A stretch of DNA of 64,000 nt. Origin: Gp6-AA40 sp036274155. GTDB taxonomy: Bacteria > Acidobacteriota > Vicinamibacteria > Vicinamibacterales > UBA2999. Below the pieces are notes generated by a model. It was not told the origin of the DNA, did no database searches, and saw only the letters and a program-made list of their open reading frames with translations. The stretch covers positions 92,721-156,720 of the forward strand of contig DASUGH010000188.1 in the NCBI GenBank assembly GCA_036274155.1, in the 5' to 3' direction. This document shows, piece by piece, positions 56,571 to 64,000 of this stretch. Each line of letters opens with the position of its first letter. Position 1 is the first letter of the stretch. The translations under genes and the position numbers were made by a program.

Positions 56571-58337
56571 TCATTTCAGGCCGAGCTCCTTCAACTGCCG
56601 CGGATCGACCGGCGACGGCGCTCCCGACATGAGATCCACGGCCGCAGCGGTCTTCGGAAACGCGATCACTTCACGGATTGAGGTCTCGCCGGCCAGGAGC
56701 GCCGCAATCCGGTCGAGGCCAAGGGCAATGCCGCCATGCGGCGGCGTCCCGTACTCGAGCGCCTCCAGGAAGAAGCCGAACCGCAATTTCGCCTCGTCCT
56801 CGCCAATGTTGAGCAGGGAGAAGATACGCCGCTGCAGTGCCGAATCGTGAATTCTGACGCTGCCGCCGCCGATCTCGCTGCCGTTGAGGACGAGATCGTA
56901 CGCCTTGGCGCGTACTGCCAGCGGTTCCTGAATCAGGCGATCGAAGTCCTCGTCGTGCGGAGACGTGAACGGATGGTGCATCGACACGTAACGCTTCTCC
57001 TCGGCGTCCCACTCCAGCAAGGGGAAATCCACCACCCAGGTGAACGCGTAGTCGTCCGCCGACAGCAGCCCATCCTTTTTCGCCAGGCTCAGCCGAAGCT
57101 GCCCGAGCAGCTTCGACGCCGAGTCGGGATCACCGGCGGCGATGAGCAGCAGTCCGCCCGGCCCGGCGCCGGCGGCATCGAGCAGCGCGCGAACGGAGTC
57201 TTCGCCCAACGCCTTCATGATCGAGCTCGTCATCGCCCCGTCGTCCGCGCGTCGCGCCCAGATCAGCCCTTTCGCGCCGAGCGCCTTCGCCTGATCGACG
57301 ATGCCGTCGACCTCGCTGCGTGAATAGGCGCCGGCCTTCGGCACCACCATTCCGCGGACGGTACCGCCCTGCTCGACGATGCTCTTGAAGGTATTGAAGG
57401 TCGAGGCGCGGAAGAACTCGCGCAGATCCTGGATCGGCATCCCGCAGCGCAAGTCCGGCTTGTCCGAGCCGTACTTCGCCATGGCTTCCGCATACGGCAT
57501 CCGCGGGAACGGTGTCTCGATCGTGCGGCCGACCACCGCGAAGATCTCGCGCATGAGCGGCTCGATCATGTCGAAGATCGTCTCCGGCCGCGCAAACGAC
57601 ATCTCCACGTCGACCTGCGTGAACTCGGGCTGCCGATCGGCGCGCAGATCCTCGTCGCGGAAGCACTTGCAGATCTGCACGTAGCGATCCAGACCGGCCA
57701 CCATCAGGATCTGCTTGAACAGCTGCGGCGACTGCGGCAGCGCGAAGAACTCGCCCGGGTGCACACGGCTCGGCACCAGATAATCGCGGGCACCCTCGGG
57801 CGTGGACTTCGTGAGGATGGGGGTTTCCACCTCGATGAAGCCGTTGGCGTCGAAGTAGCGCCTGATGGCGGAGGTGAGCCGGTGGCGCAGCACCAGGTTG
57901 TTCTGGACGCGCGACCGCCGGAGATCGAGATAGCGATACTTCAGCCGCACGTCTTCGGAGACGGGCGTTTCATCGGCGATTGGAAACGGCGGCGTCTTCG
58001 CTTCGTTGAGCAGCGCGAGCTCGCGTACGACGACCTCGACCTCGCCGGTCGGCAGCTTCGCGTTCACCGTGTCGGCGGCGCGCCGCCGCACGCGCCCGCG
58101 CACGCCGATGACGTACTCGGAGCGAAGCCTCTTGGCCTTGGCCATGAGCGCATCCTCGTCCTTGTCGAACACGATCTGGGTGATGCCGCCACGATCGCGG
58201 ATGTCGATGAAGAGGAGTCCGCCCAGGTCGCGGACGCGATGCACCCATCCGAGCAGCACCACGTCGGCGCCGACGTCGTCGGGACGGAGCGCGCCGCAGG
58301 TGTGGGTGCGCGTCAAATCGCCAAGTTGCTCAGCCAC
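56571..58337 (-). CDS. aspS: Aspartyl-tRNA synthetase
   Basis: 588 aa, GTG start. The N-terminal OB anticodon-binding domain (VLLGWVHRVRDLGGLLFIDIRDR) is followed by the class II core with FIEVETPILTKSTPEGARDYLVPSR, QSPQLFKQILMVAGLDRYVQI, FRDEDLRADRQPEFTQVDVEMSF, a bacterial GAD insertion, and motif 3 GGIALGLDRIAALLAG. It charges tRNA-Asp (possibly also tRNA-Asn). The start overlaps the hisS stop by 8 nt, so they are coupled. Confidence 0.96.
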   Translation of the reverse strand: MAEQLGDLTRTHTCGALRPDDVGADVVLLGWVHRVRDLGGLLFIDIRDRGGITQIVFDKDEDALMAKAKRLRSEYVIGVRGRVRRRAADTVNAKLPTGEVEVVVRELALLNEAKTPPFPIADETPVSEDVRLKYRYLDLRRSRVQNNLVLRHRLTSAIRRYFDANGFIEVETPILTKSTPEGARDYLVPSRVHPGEFFALPQSPQLFKQILMVAGLDRYVQICKCFRDEDLRADRQPEFTQVDVEMSFARPETIFDMIEPLMREIFAVVGRTIETPFPRMPYAEAMAKYGSDKPDLRCGMPIQDLREFFRASTFNTFKSIVEQGGTVRGMVVPKAGAYSRSEVDGIVDQAKALGAKGLIWARRADDGAMTSSIMKALGEDSVRALLDAAGAGPGGLLLIAAGDPDSASKLLGQLRLSLAKKDGLLSADDYAFTWVVDFPLLEWDAEEKRYVSMHHPFTSPHDEDFDRLIQEPLAVRAKAYDLVLNGSEIGGGSVRIHDSALQRRIFSLLNIGEDEAKLRFGFFLEALEYGTPPHGGIALGLDRIAALLAGETSIREVIAFPKTAAAVDLMSGAPSPVDPRQLKELGLK

Positions 58338-59667
58338 GTCGCTTCAGTACCTCGAGAATCGCGGCCCCCGCCGCCGACTGATCGTAAGTGCTCTGGGTGT
58401 TGCCGGCGAGGTGCTTGACGGTGACCGTGCCGGCCGATATTTCGTCGCTGCCCAGGATCGCCACGAAGGGGATCCCGCGGGAGTCAGCGTACTTGATCTG
58501 CTTGCCGATCTTGTCCGCATCCGGATAGACGAGGACGCGAAGACCGGCTGCTCGTAAACGCGCGGCAACGGCCAGCGCGTGCGAAACATCCTTGCTGTCG
58601 AAGACAGCCACCATGACATCGGCAGGTATGCTCGCCAGAGCCGGCGGAAACATGCCGCGCTCGCCCATCACCACGAGGATGCGCTCGAGGCCGAGCGAAA
58701 ACCCGGAGGCGGGAATGCTCTGCCCGAGGAACATCCCGACCAGGTTGTCGTACCGTCCGCCGCCGCCGAGGCTGCCGGCAAGATCGGGAACCTGGATCTC
58801 CATGATCGCGCCCGTGTAGTACGACAGCCCGCGGGCAAGACTGAAGTCGGGGACGACCTTCCCCTCGGCTGGCGTGCCAACGGTCAGGTTGATAATCGCG
58901 GCAATCTTCTCGAAGGAGCCCGCTGCGACACCCGTTTCGTCAAGAACGCTGATGCTCTCCGTGACACGACCTGCAGGCTGGCTGCCGGCGTGAAGCACAC
59001 GCAGCAGCACCTCGGTGGCTTGCTCTGTCACGCCCCGTGCCGCCAACTCACGCTTCACGCCGTCGACGCCGATCTTGTCCAGCTTGTCGACGGCAACGAG
59101 CGCCGTCGCGTGGAGCGCATCCGGGATGGAAACGGCCCGCAGGATCGCCGTGAGGAAGTTCCGATCGTTCAGCCGAATCGTGAAATCGTTGAACCCGAGC
59201 TCGATCAGTGCTTCCGATACAGCGCCACATAACTCCGCCTCCACGACCGGCGAGGTCGAGCCGAGGGCGTCGACGTCGCACTGGTAGAACTCGCGGAAGC
59301 GCCCGCGCGCCGGCCGATCGGCGCGCCACACCGGCTGAATCTGATAGCGCTTGAAGAGTCGCGGCAGCTTCGACTGGTGATGGGCGATAACGCGTGCCAG
59401 CGGCACCGTCAGGTCGTAGCGCAGCGCGAGATCGGCCTGGCCGCTCGCCTCGTGCTCGCCGCGCTTGAGGATCTTGAAAATGAGCTGGTTGCCCTCCTCG
59501 CCATACTTGCCGAGCAGCGTCTCCAGATTCTCGACGGCCGGCGTCTCGAGCGGCTCGAAGCCGTAGCGTTCGTAGACGCGTTTGATGATGCCGATGACGT
59601 ACTCCCGCCTCCGGACGTCCTCGGGCAGGAAGTCGCGCATGCCGCGCGCGGGTTCAGAGCGCGCCAT
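58330..59667 (-). CDS. hisS: Histidyl-tRNA synthetase
   Basis: 445 aa from ATG 59667; a GTG three codons upstream is less likely. It has ARGMRDFLPEDVRRREYV, the class II motifs FEPLETPAVENLE, LALRYDLTVPLARV, YQIQPVWRADRPARGRFREFYQCDVDALG, and the HisA motifs ARGLSYYTGAIMEI and SGFSLGLERIL. A C-terminal anticodon domain follows. 190 bp separate it from dcd. Confidence 0.95.
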   Translation of the reverse strand: MARSEPARGMRDFLPEDVRRREYVIGIIKRVYERYGFEPLETPAVENLETLLGKYGEEGNQLIFKILKRGEHEASGQADLALRYDLTVPLARVIAHHQSKLPRLFKRYQIQPVWRADRPARGRFREFYQCDVDALGSTSPVVEAELCGAVSEALIELGFNDFTIRLNDRNFLTAILRAVSIPDALHATALVAVDKLDKIGVDGVKRELAARGVTEQATEVLLRVLHAGSQPAGRVTESISVLDETGVAAGSFEKIAAIINLTVGTPAEGKVVPDFSLARGLSYYTGAIMEIQVPDLAGSLGGGGRYDNLVGMFLGQSIPASGFSLGLERILVVMGERGMFPPALASIPADVMVAVFDSKDVSHALAVAARLRAAGLRVLVYPDADKIGKQIKYADSRGIPFVAILGSDEISAGTVTVKHLAGNTQSTYDQSAAGAAILEVLKRRG

Positions 59668-59858
59668 CGGCGTCACTGGTCAGACGGACACGCATCAATC
59701 GTGGTACGGCCGGGCCGGAGAGCTGGGAATGTGAATGGGCACGTGAGCGCGCGACCCGTCGCCCGCTGGCGAATGGCGCGTCGGCGAGAGCAGGCAAAAC
59801 CGCGGGAACACTCCACTGAATTATATGGGCTAACCTCCTGCCGCCTACACCCGGCCTC

Positions 59859-60416
59859 CTACAACCGAGGCAGCGTCAACCCCTGCTGCTTCTGATATTT
59901 GCCCTTCTTGTCGGCGTAGGACACCTCGCACGGCTCGTCGCTCTGGAAGAAAAGCACCTGGGCGATTCCCTCATTCGCGTAGACGCGGGCCGGAAGCGGC
60001 GTCGTGTTCGAGATCTCGAGCGTGACGAAGCCTTCCCACTCGGGCTCGAACGGCGTGACGTTCACGATGAGGCCGCAGCGCGCATACGTCGATTTGCCGA
60101 CGCACACCGTGAGGACGTCCCGCGGTATCCGGAAGTACTCGACGGTCCTGGCCAGGGCGAACGAGTTGGGCGGAATGATGCAGACGTCCGCCTTCAGGTC
60201 CACGAACGAGCGCGCGTCGAAGTTCTTCGGATCGACGACCGTGCTGTTGATATTCGTGAACACCTTGAACTCGTCGGCGACGCGGATGTCGTAGCCGTAC
60301 GACGACAGGCCGTAGGAGATCACGCCGTGGCGGACCTGCCGGTCCTCGAACGGCTCGATCATGCGGTGCTCGAGCGCCATCCGCTTGATCCAGCGGTCGG
60401 CTTTGATTGACGGCAT
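59859..60416 (-). CDS. dcd: dCTP deaminase
   Basis: 185 aa. MPSIKADRWIKRMALEHRMI, SSYGYDIRVADEFKVF, KSTYARCGLIVNVTPFEPEWEGFVTLEISNTTPLPARVYANEGIAQVLFF are diagnostic of the trimeric dUTPase-like fold of Dcd, which makes dUTP from dCTP for thymidylate synthesis. GAGGAG lies just upstream of ATG 60416. The next gene upstream ends 22 bp away. Confidence 0.95.
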   Translation of the reverse strand: MPSIKADRWIKRMALEHRMIEPFEDRQVRHGVISYGLSSYGYDIRVADEFKVFTNINSTVVDPKNFDARSFVDLKADVCIIPPNSFALARTVEYFRIPRDVLTVCVGKSTYARCGLIVNVTPFEPEWEGFVTLEISNTTPLPARVYANEGIAQVLFFQSDEPCEVSYADKKGKYQKQQGLTLPRL

Positions 60417-60438
60417 GCGCTCCTCGAGGCTCCGCCTG

Positions 60439-60636
60439 CTATCGCCGCTGCAGCCACATCATGATCAAGGTCAGCAGGATGCTGGCGATGATCGACGTGG
60501 CGAGCGGGAAGTAAAACGTGAAGTTTCCCCTGCGGACGGTGTAGTCGCCCGGCAGCTTGCCGATCGGAAAGCCCGCTGTGATCAGCAGGCCGACTGCGGC
60601 AATCACCAGCCCGATCACGATGAGCGCGCGTCCCAT
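60439..60636 (-). CDS. DUF2905-family two-helix membrane protein
   Basis: 65 aa. Two hydrophobic helices (ALIVIGLVIAAVGLLITAG; YFPLATSIIASILLTLIMMW) flank the conserved GKLPGDYTVRRGNFTFYFPL of DUF2905. Function unknown; the family is widespread and short. GGGGAG is 4 nt before ATG 60636. Lies between ndk and dcd. Confidence 0.9.
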   Translation of the reverse strand: MGRALIVIGLVIAAVGLLITAGFPIGKLPGDYTVRRGNFTFYFPLATSIIASILLTLIMMWLQRR

Positions 60637-60687
60637 CGATCTCCCCGTGCATCCCGCGCCGGGCGGCCCTCGTGACCCGGCGCCCGC

Positions 60688-61101
60688 TCAGACGAGTTCC
60701 ATCCCACGAAAGAAGTATGACAGCTCGAACGCCGCGGTGTCCGGCGCGTCGGATCCATGGGTGGCGTTGTTGCCGATCGACGTCCCGAAGTCGCGCCTCA
60801 GGGTGCCCGGCTCCGCCTTCGCCGGATCGGTCGGGCCCATCGTCGCCCGCCACTTCTGAATCGCGTCAGGCGCCTCGAGCACGAGCAGCACGCAGGGTCC
60901 CGACGACATGAAGTCGGTCAGCTCGGGGAAGAACGGCCGCGCCCGGTGCACGGCGTAGAACCCTTCCGCTTCCTTCTTGGTCAGGTGCTGCAGCCGCATG
61001 GCGCGGACGGTGAAACCCGCTTCCTCGATGCGCGCCAGGATCTTTCCGGCCTTGCGGCTGGCTACCGCGTCGGGCTTGATGATTGCGAATGTGCGTTCCA
61101 T
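60688..61101 (-). CDS. ndk: Nucleoside diphosphate kinase
   Basis: 137 aa, normal size. MERTFAIIKPDAVASRKAGKI, PFFPELTDFMSSGP, and the active-site NNATHGSD with the phosphorylated His are intact. It balances NTP and dNTP pools. sucD ends 32 bp upstream. Confidence 0.96.
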   Translation of the reverse strand: MERTFAIIKPDAVASRKAGKILARIEEAGFTVRAMRLQHLTKKEAEGFYAVHRARPFFPELTDFMSSGPCVLLVLEAPDAIQKWRATMGPTDPAKAEPGTLRRDFGTSIGNNATHGSDAPDTAAFELSYFFRGMELV

Positions 61102-61133
61102 CTCGGTTCAAGAAAGAAGAATGCTCAACTTCG

Positions 61134-62006
61134 TCACTTCTTGAGTAATTCCCGTACGGCTGTGCCCATGTCGGCCGGACTTTTCACCACGCGGACCCCG
61201 GCCTTCGACAGCGCGTCCATCTTCTCGGCCGCCGTTCCCTGGCCGCCGGCGATGATCGCGCCCGCATGACCCATGCGCCGGCCGGGCGGCGCCGTCTGTC
61301 CGGCAATGAAGCCGACGACCGGCTTTCGGAACTCGCGGGCGATGTACGACGCCGCCTCCTGCTCCGCCGTCCCGCCGATTTCGCCAATCATGATCACCGC
61401 GTCGGTGTCGGGGTCGGCGGCAAACAACCTCAGCGCGTCGATGAAGCTGGTGCCGATCAGCGGATCGCCGCCGATGCCGATGCACGTCGTCTGCCCCAGT
61501 CCCTCTCTCGACAGCTGGTGGATCGCCTCGTAGGTCAGCGTGCCGCTCTTCGAGACGATACCGACGCGCCCCTCGCGGCAGATGTGTCCCGGGATGATGC
61601 CGGCCTTCGCCTGACCGGCGGTGATGATGCCCGGACAGTTGGGTCCGACCAGCCGCGTGGCCTTGCCGCGCATGAACGTCATCACTTCGAGCATGTCGAC
61701 GACCGGAATGCCTTCGGTGATGCAGACGGCGAGCGGCAGGCCGGCATCCGTGGCTTCCATGATGGCGTCAGCCGCAAACGGCGGCGGAACGAAGATCACC
61801 GACGCGTTGGCGCCGGTTGCCTTCACGGCGTCGTGCACGCTGTTGAACACCGGCCAGTTCTCGTGGGTCGTGCCTCCCTTGCCGGGAGTGACGCCGCCCA
61901 CGACCGTGGTGCCATAGGCGGCCGCCGCCTTGGCGTGAAATGTGCCTTCACGGCCCGTCAGACCCTGCACGAGCAGCCGCGTATTTCGATCCAGCAGAAC
62001 AGCCAC
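61134..62006 (-). CDS. sucD: Succinate-CoA ligase alpha subunit
   Basis: 290 aa. N-terminal CoA-binding Rossmann domain (VQGLTGREGTFHAKAAAAYGTTVVGGVTPGKGG), PNCPGIITAGQAKAGIIPGHI, GIGGDPLIGTSFIDAL, and the phosphohistidine loop MGHAGAIIAGGQGTA. With SucC it catalyses the substrate-level phosphorylation step of the TCA cycle. 31 bp downstream of sucC. Confidence 0.96.
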   Translation of the reverse strand: MAVLLDRNTRLLVQGLTGREGTFHAKAAAAYGTTVVGGVTPGKGGTTHENWPVFNSVHDAVKATGANASVIFVPPPFAADAIMEATDAGLPLAVCITEGIPVVDMLEVMTFMRGKATRLVGPNCPGIITAGQAKAGIIPGHICREGRVGIVSKSGTLTYEAIHQLSREGLGQTTCIGIGGDPLIGTSFIDALRLFAADPDTDAVIMIGEIGGTAEQEAASYIAREFRKPVVGFIAGQTAPPGRRMGHAGAIIAGGQGTAAEKMDALSKAGVRVVKSPADMGTAVRELLKK

Positions 62007-62037
62007 GTCTAACCCTTCAGGCGGCGAGAGCCGGCGC

Positions 62038-63207
62038 TCACTTCGCAGACGTCGCGAGCGAAACGACCCTCTCGGCCGCGTCGCCCATCGAATCGGCCGT
62101 GGTGAAGTTGAGGCCGCTCTCCTTGAGCAGCCGCTTGCCTTCCTCGACGTTCGTCCCTTCCATCCGGATCACGATCGGAACCCGGACGCCGAGCTCGCGG
62201 ACCGCGGCGATCACCCCCTGCGCAAGGACGTCGCAGCGCAGAATGCCGCCGAAGATGTTGATCAACACCGCGCGGACGTTCGCATCGGCCATCAGGATGC
62301 GGAAGGCGTTTCTGATCTGCTCGGCGTTGGCGCCGCCGCCGACATCGAGGAAGTTGGCCGGCTCGCCGCCAGCCAGCTTGATGATGTCCATCGTCGCCAT
62401 GGCGAGACCGGCACCGTTCACCATGCAGCCGATGTTCCCGTCGAGCCGGATGTAGTTGAGCGAGAACTTCGAGGCCTCGACCTCGAGCGGATCTTCCTCG
62501 CTCGTGTCGCGAAGATCGCGGAGATCGGCGTGGCGGTAGAGGGCGTTGTCGTCGAAGCTGACCTTGGCGTCGAGCGCCAGCAGATCGCCGCTCCTGGTCA
62601 GGATGAGCGGGTTGATCTCGATCATCGACGCGTCGGTGGCGAGGAAGGCGTCGTAGATCGACGACAGGAGCTTGACGAACTTCTGCGCCGGACCGGCACC
62701 GAGCCCCATCCCGAACGCGAGCTTCCGCGCCTGGAACGGCACGACGCCGGTGCCCGGGTCGATGTGCTCCCGCAGGATCTTCTCGGGCTCCTTCGCCGCG
62801 ACGTCCTCGATGTCCATCCCGCCGGCGGCGCTGGCGATGACGACCGGACGAGCGGCGGCGCGATCGATCAGCACGCTCAAATACAGCTCGCGGTCGATCT
62901 GCAGCCCTTCCTCGATCAGGACGCGCCCGACCTTCCTGCCGTCGGGACCCGTCTGGTGCGTGACGAGGGTCATGCCGATCATCTGCTTCGCAAGGTTTGC
63001 GGCCTCGTCGGCGGAGCGGGCGACCTTGACGCCGCCGCCCTTGCCGCGCCCGCCGGCATGAATCTGCGCTTTGACGACGACGAGGTCGCCGCCGAGCCTT
63101 CTCGCCACATCGGCCGCTTCGGCAGCCGAGAACGCGACTTCGCCGCGCGGCACGGGAACCCCGAAGCGCGCGAGCACTGACTTGGCCTGATATTCGTGGA
63201 TTTTCAC
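62038..63207 (-). CDS. sucC: Succinate-CoA ligase beta subunit
   Basis: 389 aa. The ATP-grasp domain begins MKIHEYQAKSVLARFGVPVP, with KAQIHAGGRGKGGGVKVA, MIEINPLILT and NIGCMVNGAGLAMATMDIIK. The C-terminal domain has FLDVGGGANAEQIRNAF and LINIFGGILRCDVLAQGV. It starts the sucC-sucD unit; no clear ribosome site is seen before ATG 63207. It diverges from the Dabb gene. Confidence 0.96.
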   Translation of the reverse strand: MKIHEYQAKSVLARFGVPVPRGEVAFSAAEAADVARRLGGDLVVVKAQIHAGGRGKGGGVKVARSADEAANLAKQMIGMTLVTHQTGPDGRKVGRVLIEEGLQIDRELYLSVLIDRAAARPVVIASAAGGMDIEDVAAKEPEKILREHIDPGTGVVPFQARKLAFGMGLGAGPAQKFVKLLSSIYDAFLATDASMIEINPLILTRSGDLLALDAKVSFDDNALYRHADLRDLRDTSEEDPLEVEASKFSLNYIRLDGNIGCMVNGAGLAMATMDIIKLAGGEPANFLDVGGGANAEQIRNAFRILMADANVRAVLINIFGGILRCDVLAQGVIAAVRELGVRVPIVIRMEGTNVEEGKRLLKESGLNFTTADSMGDAAERVVSLATSAK

Positions 63208-63313
63208 GTGAGACTGCGGAAGCGGATGAATGAACGGTGCGACGACAACTCGTCATCGTATCGGCCATGGTCACAGCCGTCAAGCGCGGTTGCGGCACGC
63301 GTCAGCCGGTCAC

Positions 63314-63319
63314 TACAAT
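63314..63319 (+). promoter_or_regulatory. Candidate -10 box for a leaderless Dabb transcript
   Basis: TACAAT (5 of 6) ends 7 nt before ATG 63327, with a weak TTGCGG 18 nt upstream. The predicted transcript start coincides with the start codon. Confidence 0.4.
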
Positions 63320-63326
63320 CCGGCCC

Positions 63327-63629
63327 ATGCTCGTGCACATCGTGTTCTGGCGTCTCGCGGACTCGTCGAACGGCAGCCCCCGCGACGCCAATGCCATCGA
63401 ACTGAAGCGCCGATTCGACGCGCTGCGCGGCGTCATCCCCGGGATGACGCGATGCGAGGTCGGCATCGACATCAGCAGCAGCCCCGAATCGTCGCATGTC
63501 GCGCTCTACTCCGAGTTCGAGTCGCGCGGCGCCCTCGATGCGTATCAGGCCCACCCTGCTCACCAGGAGATCGTCGCGTTCCTCAAGACGGTGCGGACGG
63601 AGCGACGGGTCGTGGATTACGAGAGGTAA
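63327..63629 (+). CDS. Stress-responsive alpha/beta-barrel (Dabb) domain protein
   Basis: 100 aa. MLVHIVFWRLADSS, ELKRRFDALRGVIPGMTRCEVGIDIS, SSHVALYSEFESRGALDAYQAHPAHQEIVAFLKTV follow the Dabb (ferredoxin-like dimeric barrel) family closely. Function is not defined for the bacterial members. ATG 63327 was chosen since the conserved first strand starts there; the open frame upstream has no homology. A TACAAT box ends 7 nt before it, suggesting a leaderless message. Confidence 0.9.
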   Translation: MLVHIVFWRLADSSNGSPRDANAIELKRRFDALRGVIPGMTRCEVGIDISSSPESSHVALYSEFESRGALDAYQAHPAHQEIVAFLKTVRTERRVVDYER

Positions 63630-63652
63630 AAACCTTCGGGAGAAACCTCGGA

Positions 63653-64000
63653 GGGTGCGAGGGTGCGAGGGTGCGAGGGTGCGAGGGTGCGAGGGTGCGG
63701 GGTGCGAGGGCCTGCCTCGCCGAAGCGCCGGAGCGCGAAGGCGGGGCCTGCCGCGCCGAAGCGCGAAGCGCGAAAGGCGGGTGCGGGGTGCGAGGGTGCG
63801 GGGTGCGGGGTGCGAGGGCCTGCCTCGCCGAAGCGCCGAAGCGCGAACGCGGGGCCTGCCGCGCCGAAGCGCGAAGCGCGAAAGGCGGGTGCGAGGGTGC
63901 GAGGGTGCGGGGTGCGAGGGCCTGCCTCGCCGAAGCGCCGGAGCGCGAAGGCGGGGCCTGCCGCGCCGAAGCGCGAAGCGCGAAGGCGGGGCCTGCCGCG
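63653..64000. repeat. GC-rich macrosatellite: GAGGGTGC tandem plus three copies of a roughly 105-bp unit
   Basis: GAGGGTGC-type octamers run from 63653 to 63707. Then a composite block beginning GGGCCTGCCTCGCCGAAGCG recurs at 63708, 63816 and 63918 (spacing 108 and 102 bp). Each block has GCGCGAAGCGCGAA-type hairpins and is separated from the next by more GGTGCG units. The array runs off the window. No coding potential is apparent. Confidence 0.9.

Overview
The window looks like chromosomal DNA of a high-GC soil-type Acidobacteriota, probably class Vicinamibacteria (inference). The grounds are several large membrane-anchored Ser/Thr kinases, an ECF sigma factor of the kinase-associated type, an Oar-like TonB receptor with an N-terminal carboxypeptidase-regulatory domain, GC-rich dispersed repeats, and a housekeeping block dominated by one strand. 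No tRNA, rRNA, CRISPR array, transposase or phage gene was seen.

Region 1 (1-9.8 kb), signalling. Three tandem minus-strand Ser/Thr kinases (903, 890 and 896 aa) have near-identical cytoplasmic halves and divergent membrane/sensor halves. A decayed fourth copy lies at the left edge. Upstream are an unannotated 55-aa one-TM peptide and a divergent ECF sigma factor, so kinases and sigma factor may form one signalling locus. Region 2 (9.8-12.2 kb): two secreted proteins, one NTF2/DUF8021-like and one VCBS beta-propeller. Region 3 (12.4-22.4 kb), cellulose export: bcsZ diverges from a fused bcsA-bcsB gene followed by bcsC. Region 4 (22.5-27.2 kb): greA with a patatin-like protein lacking the nucleophilic Ser, then an orphan PatA-like subtilase and a protein of unknown family with a glycine-rich hydrophobic segment. 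This is the most accessory-looking stretch. Region 5 (27.3-38.1 kb): a frameshifted TonB receptor, a SpoU-type rRNA methyltransferase with rarA, and a roughly 1,685-residue TPR protein with an embedded C39-like peptidase domain, also frameshifted.

Region 6 (38.3-41.6 kb): a secreted protein, an orphan ModA-like binding protein, and a membrane-anchored trypsin-like protease behind a strong promoter and a roughly 200-nt structured-looking leader. Region 7 (41.6-63.2 kb), housekeeping, all minus: mutL, corA, ppdK, glyS, glyQ, recO, mgtE, era, a CNNM/CBS transporter, ybeY, phoH, aspS, hisS, dcd, a DUF2905 protein, ndk, sucD, sucC. Many of these are closely spaced or overlap, and several use GTG or possibly CTG starts. 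The window ends with a Dabb-domain protein and a GC-rich macrosatellite.

Recurring themes are palindromes with TGAA/TTCA loops at gene ends and once inside mutL, candidate leaderless promoters, and two genes each broken by what looks like a single missing base. The missing bases could be real decay or assembly error. All product calls come from reading the sequence; no database search was run.
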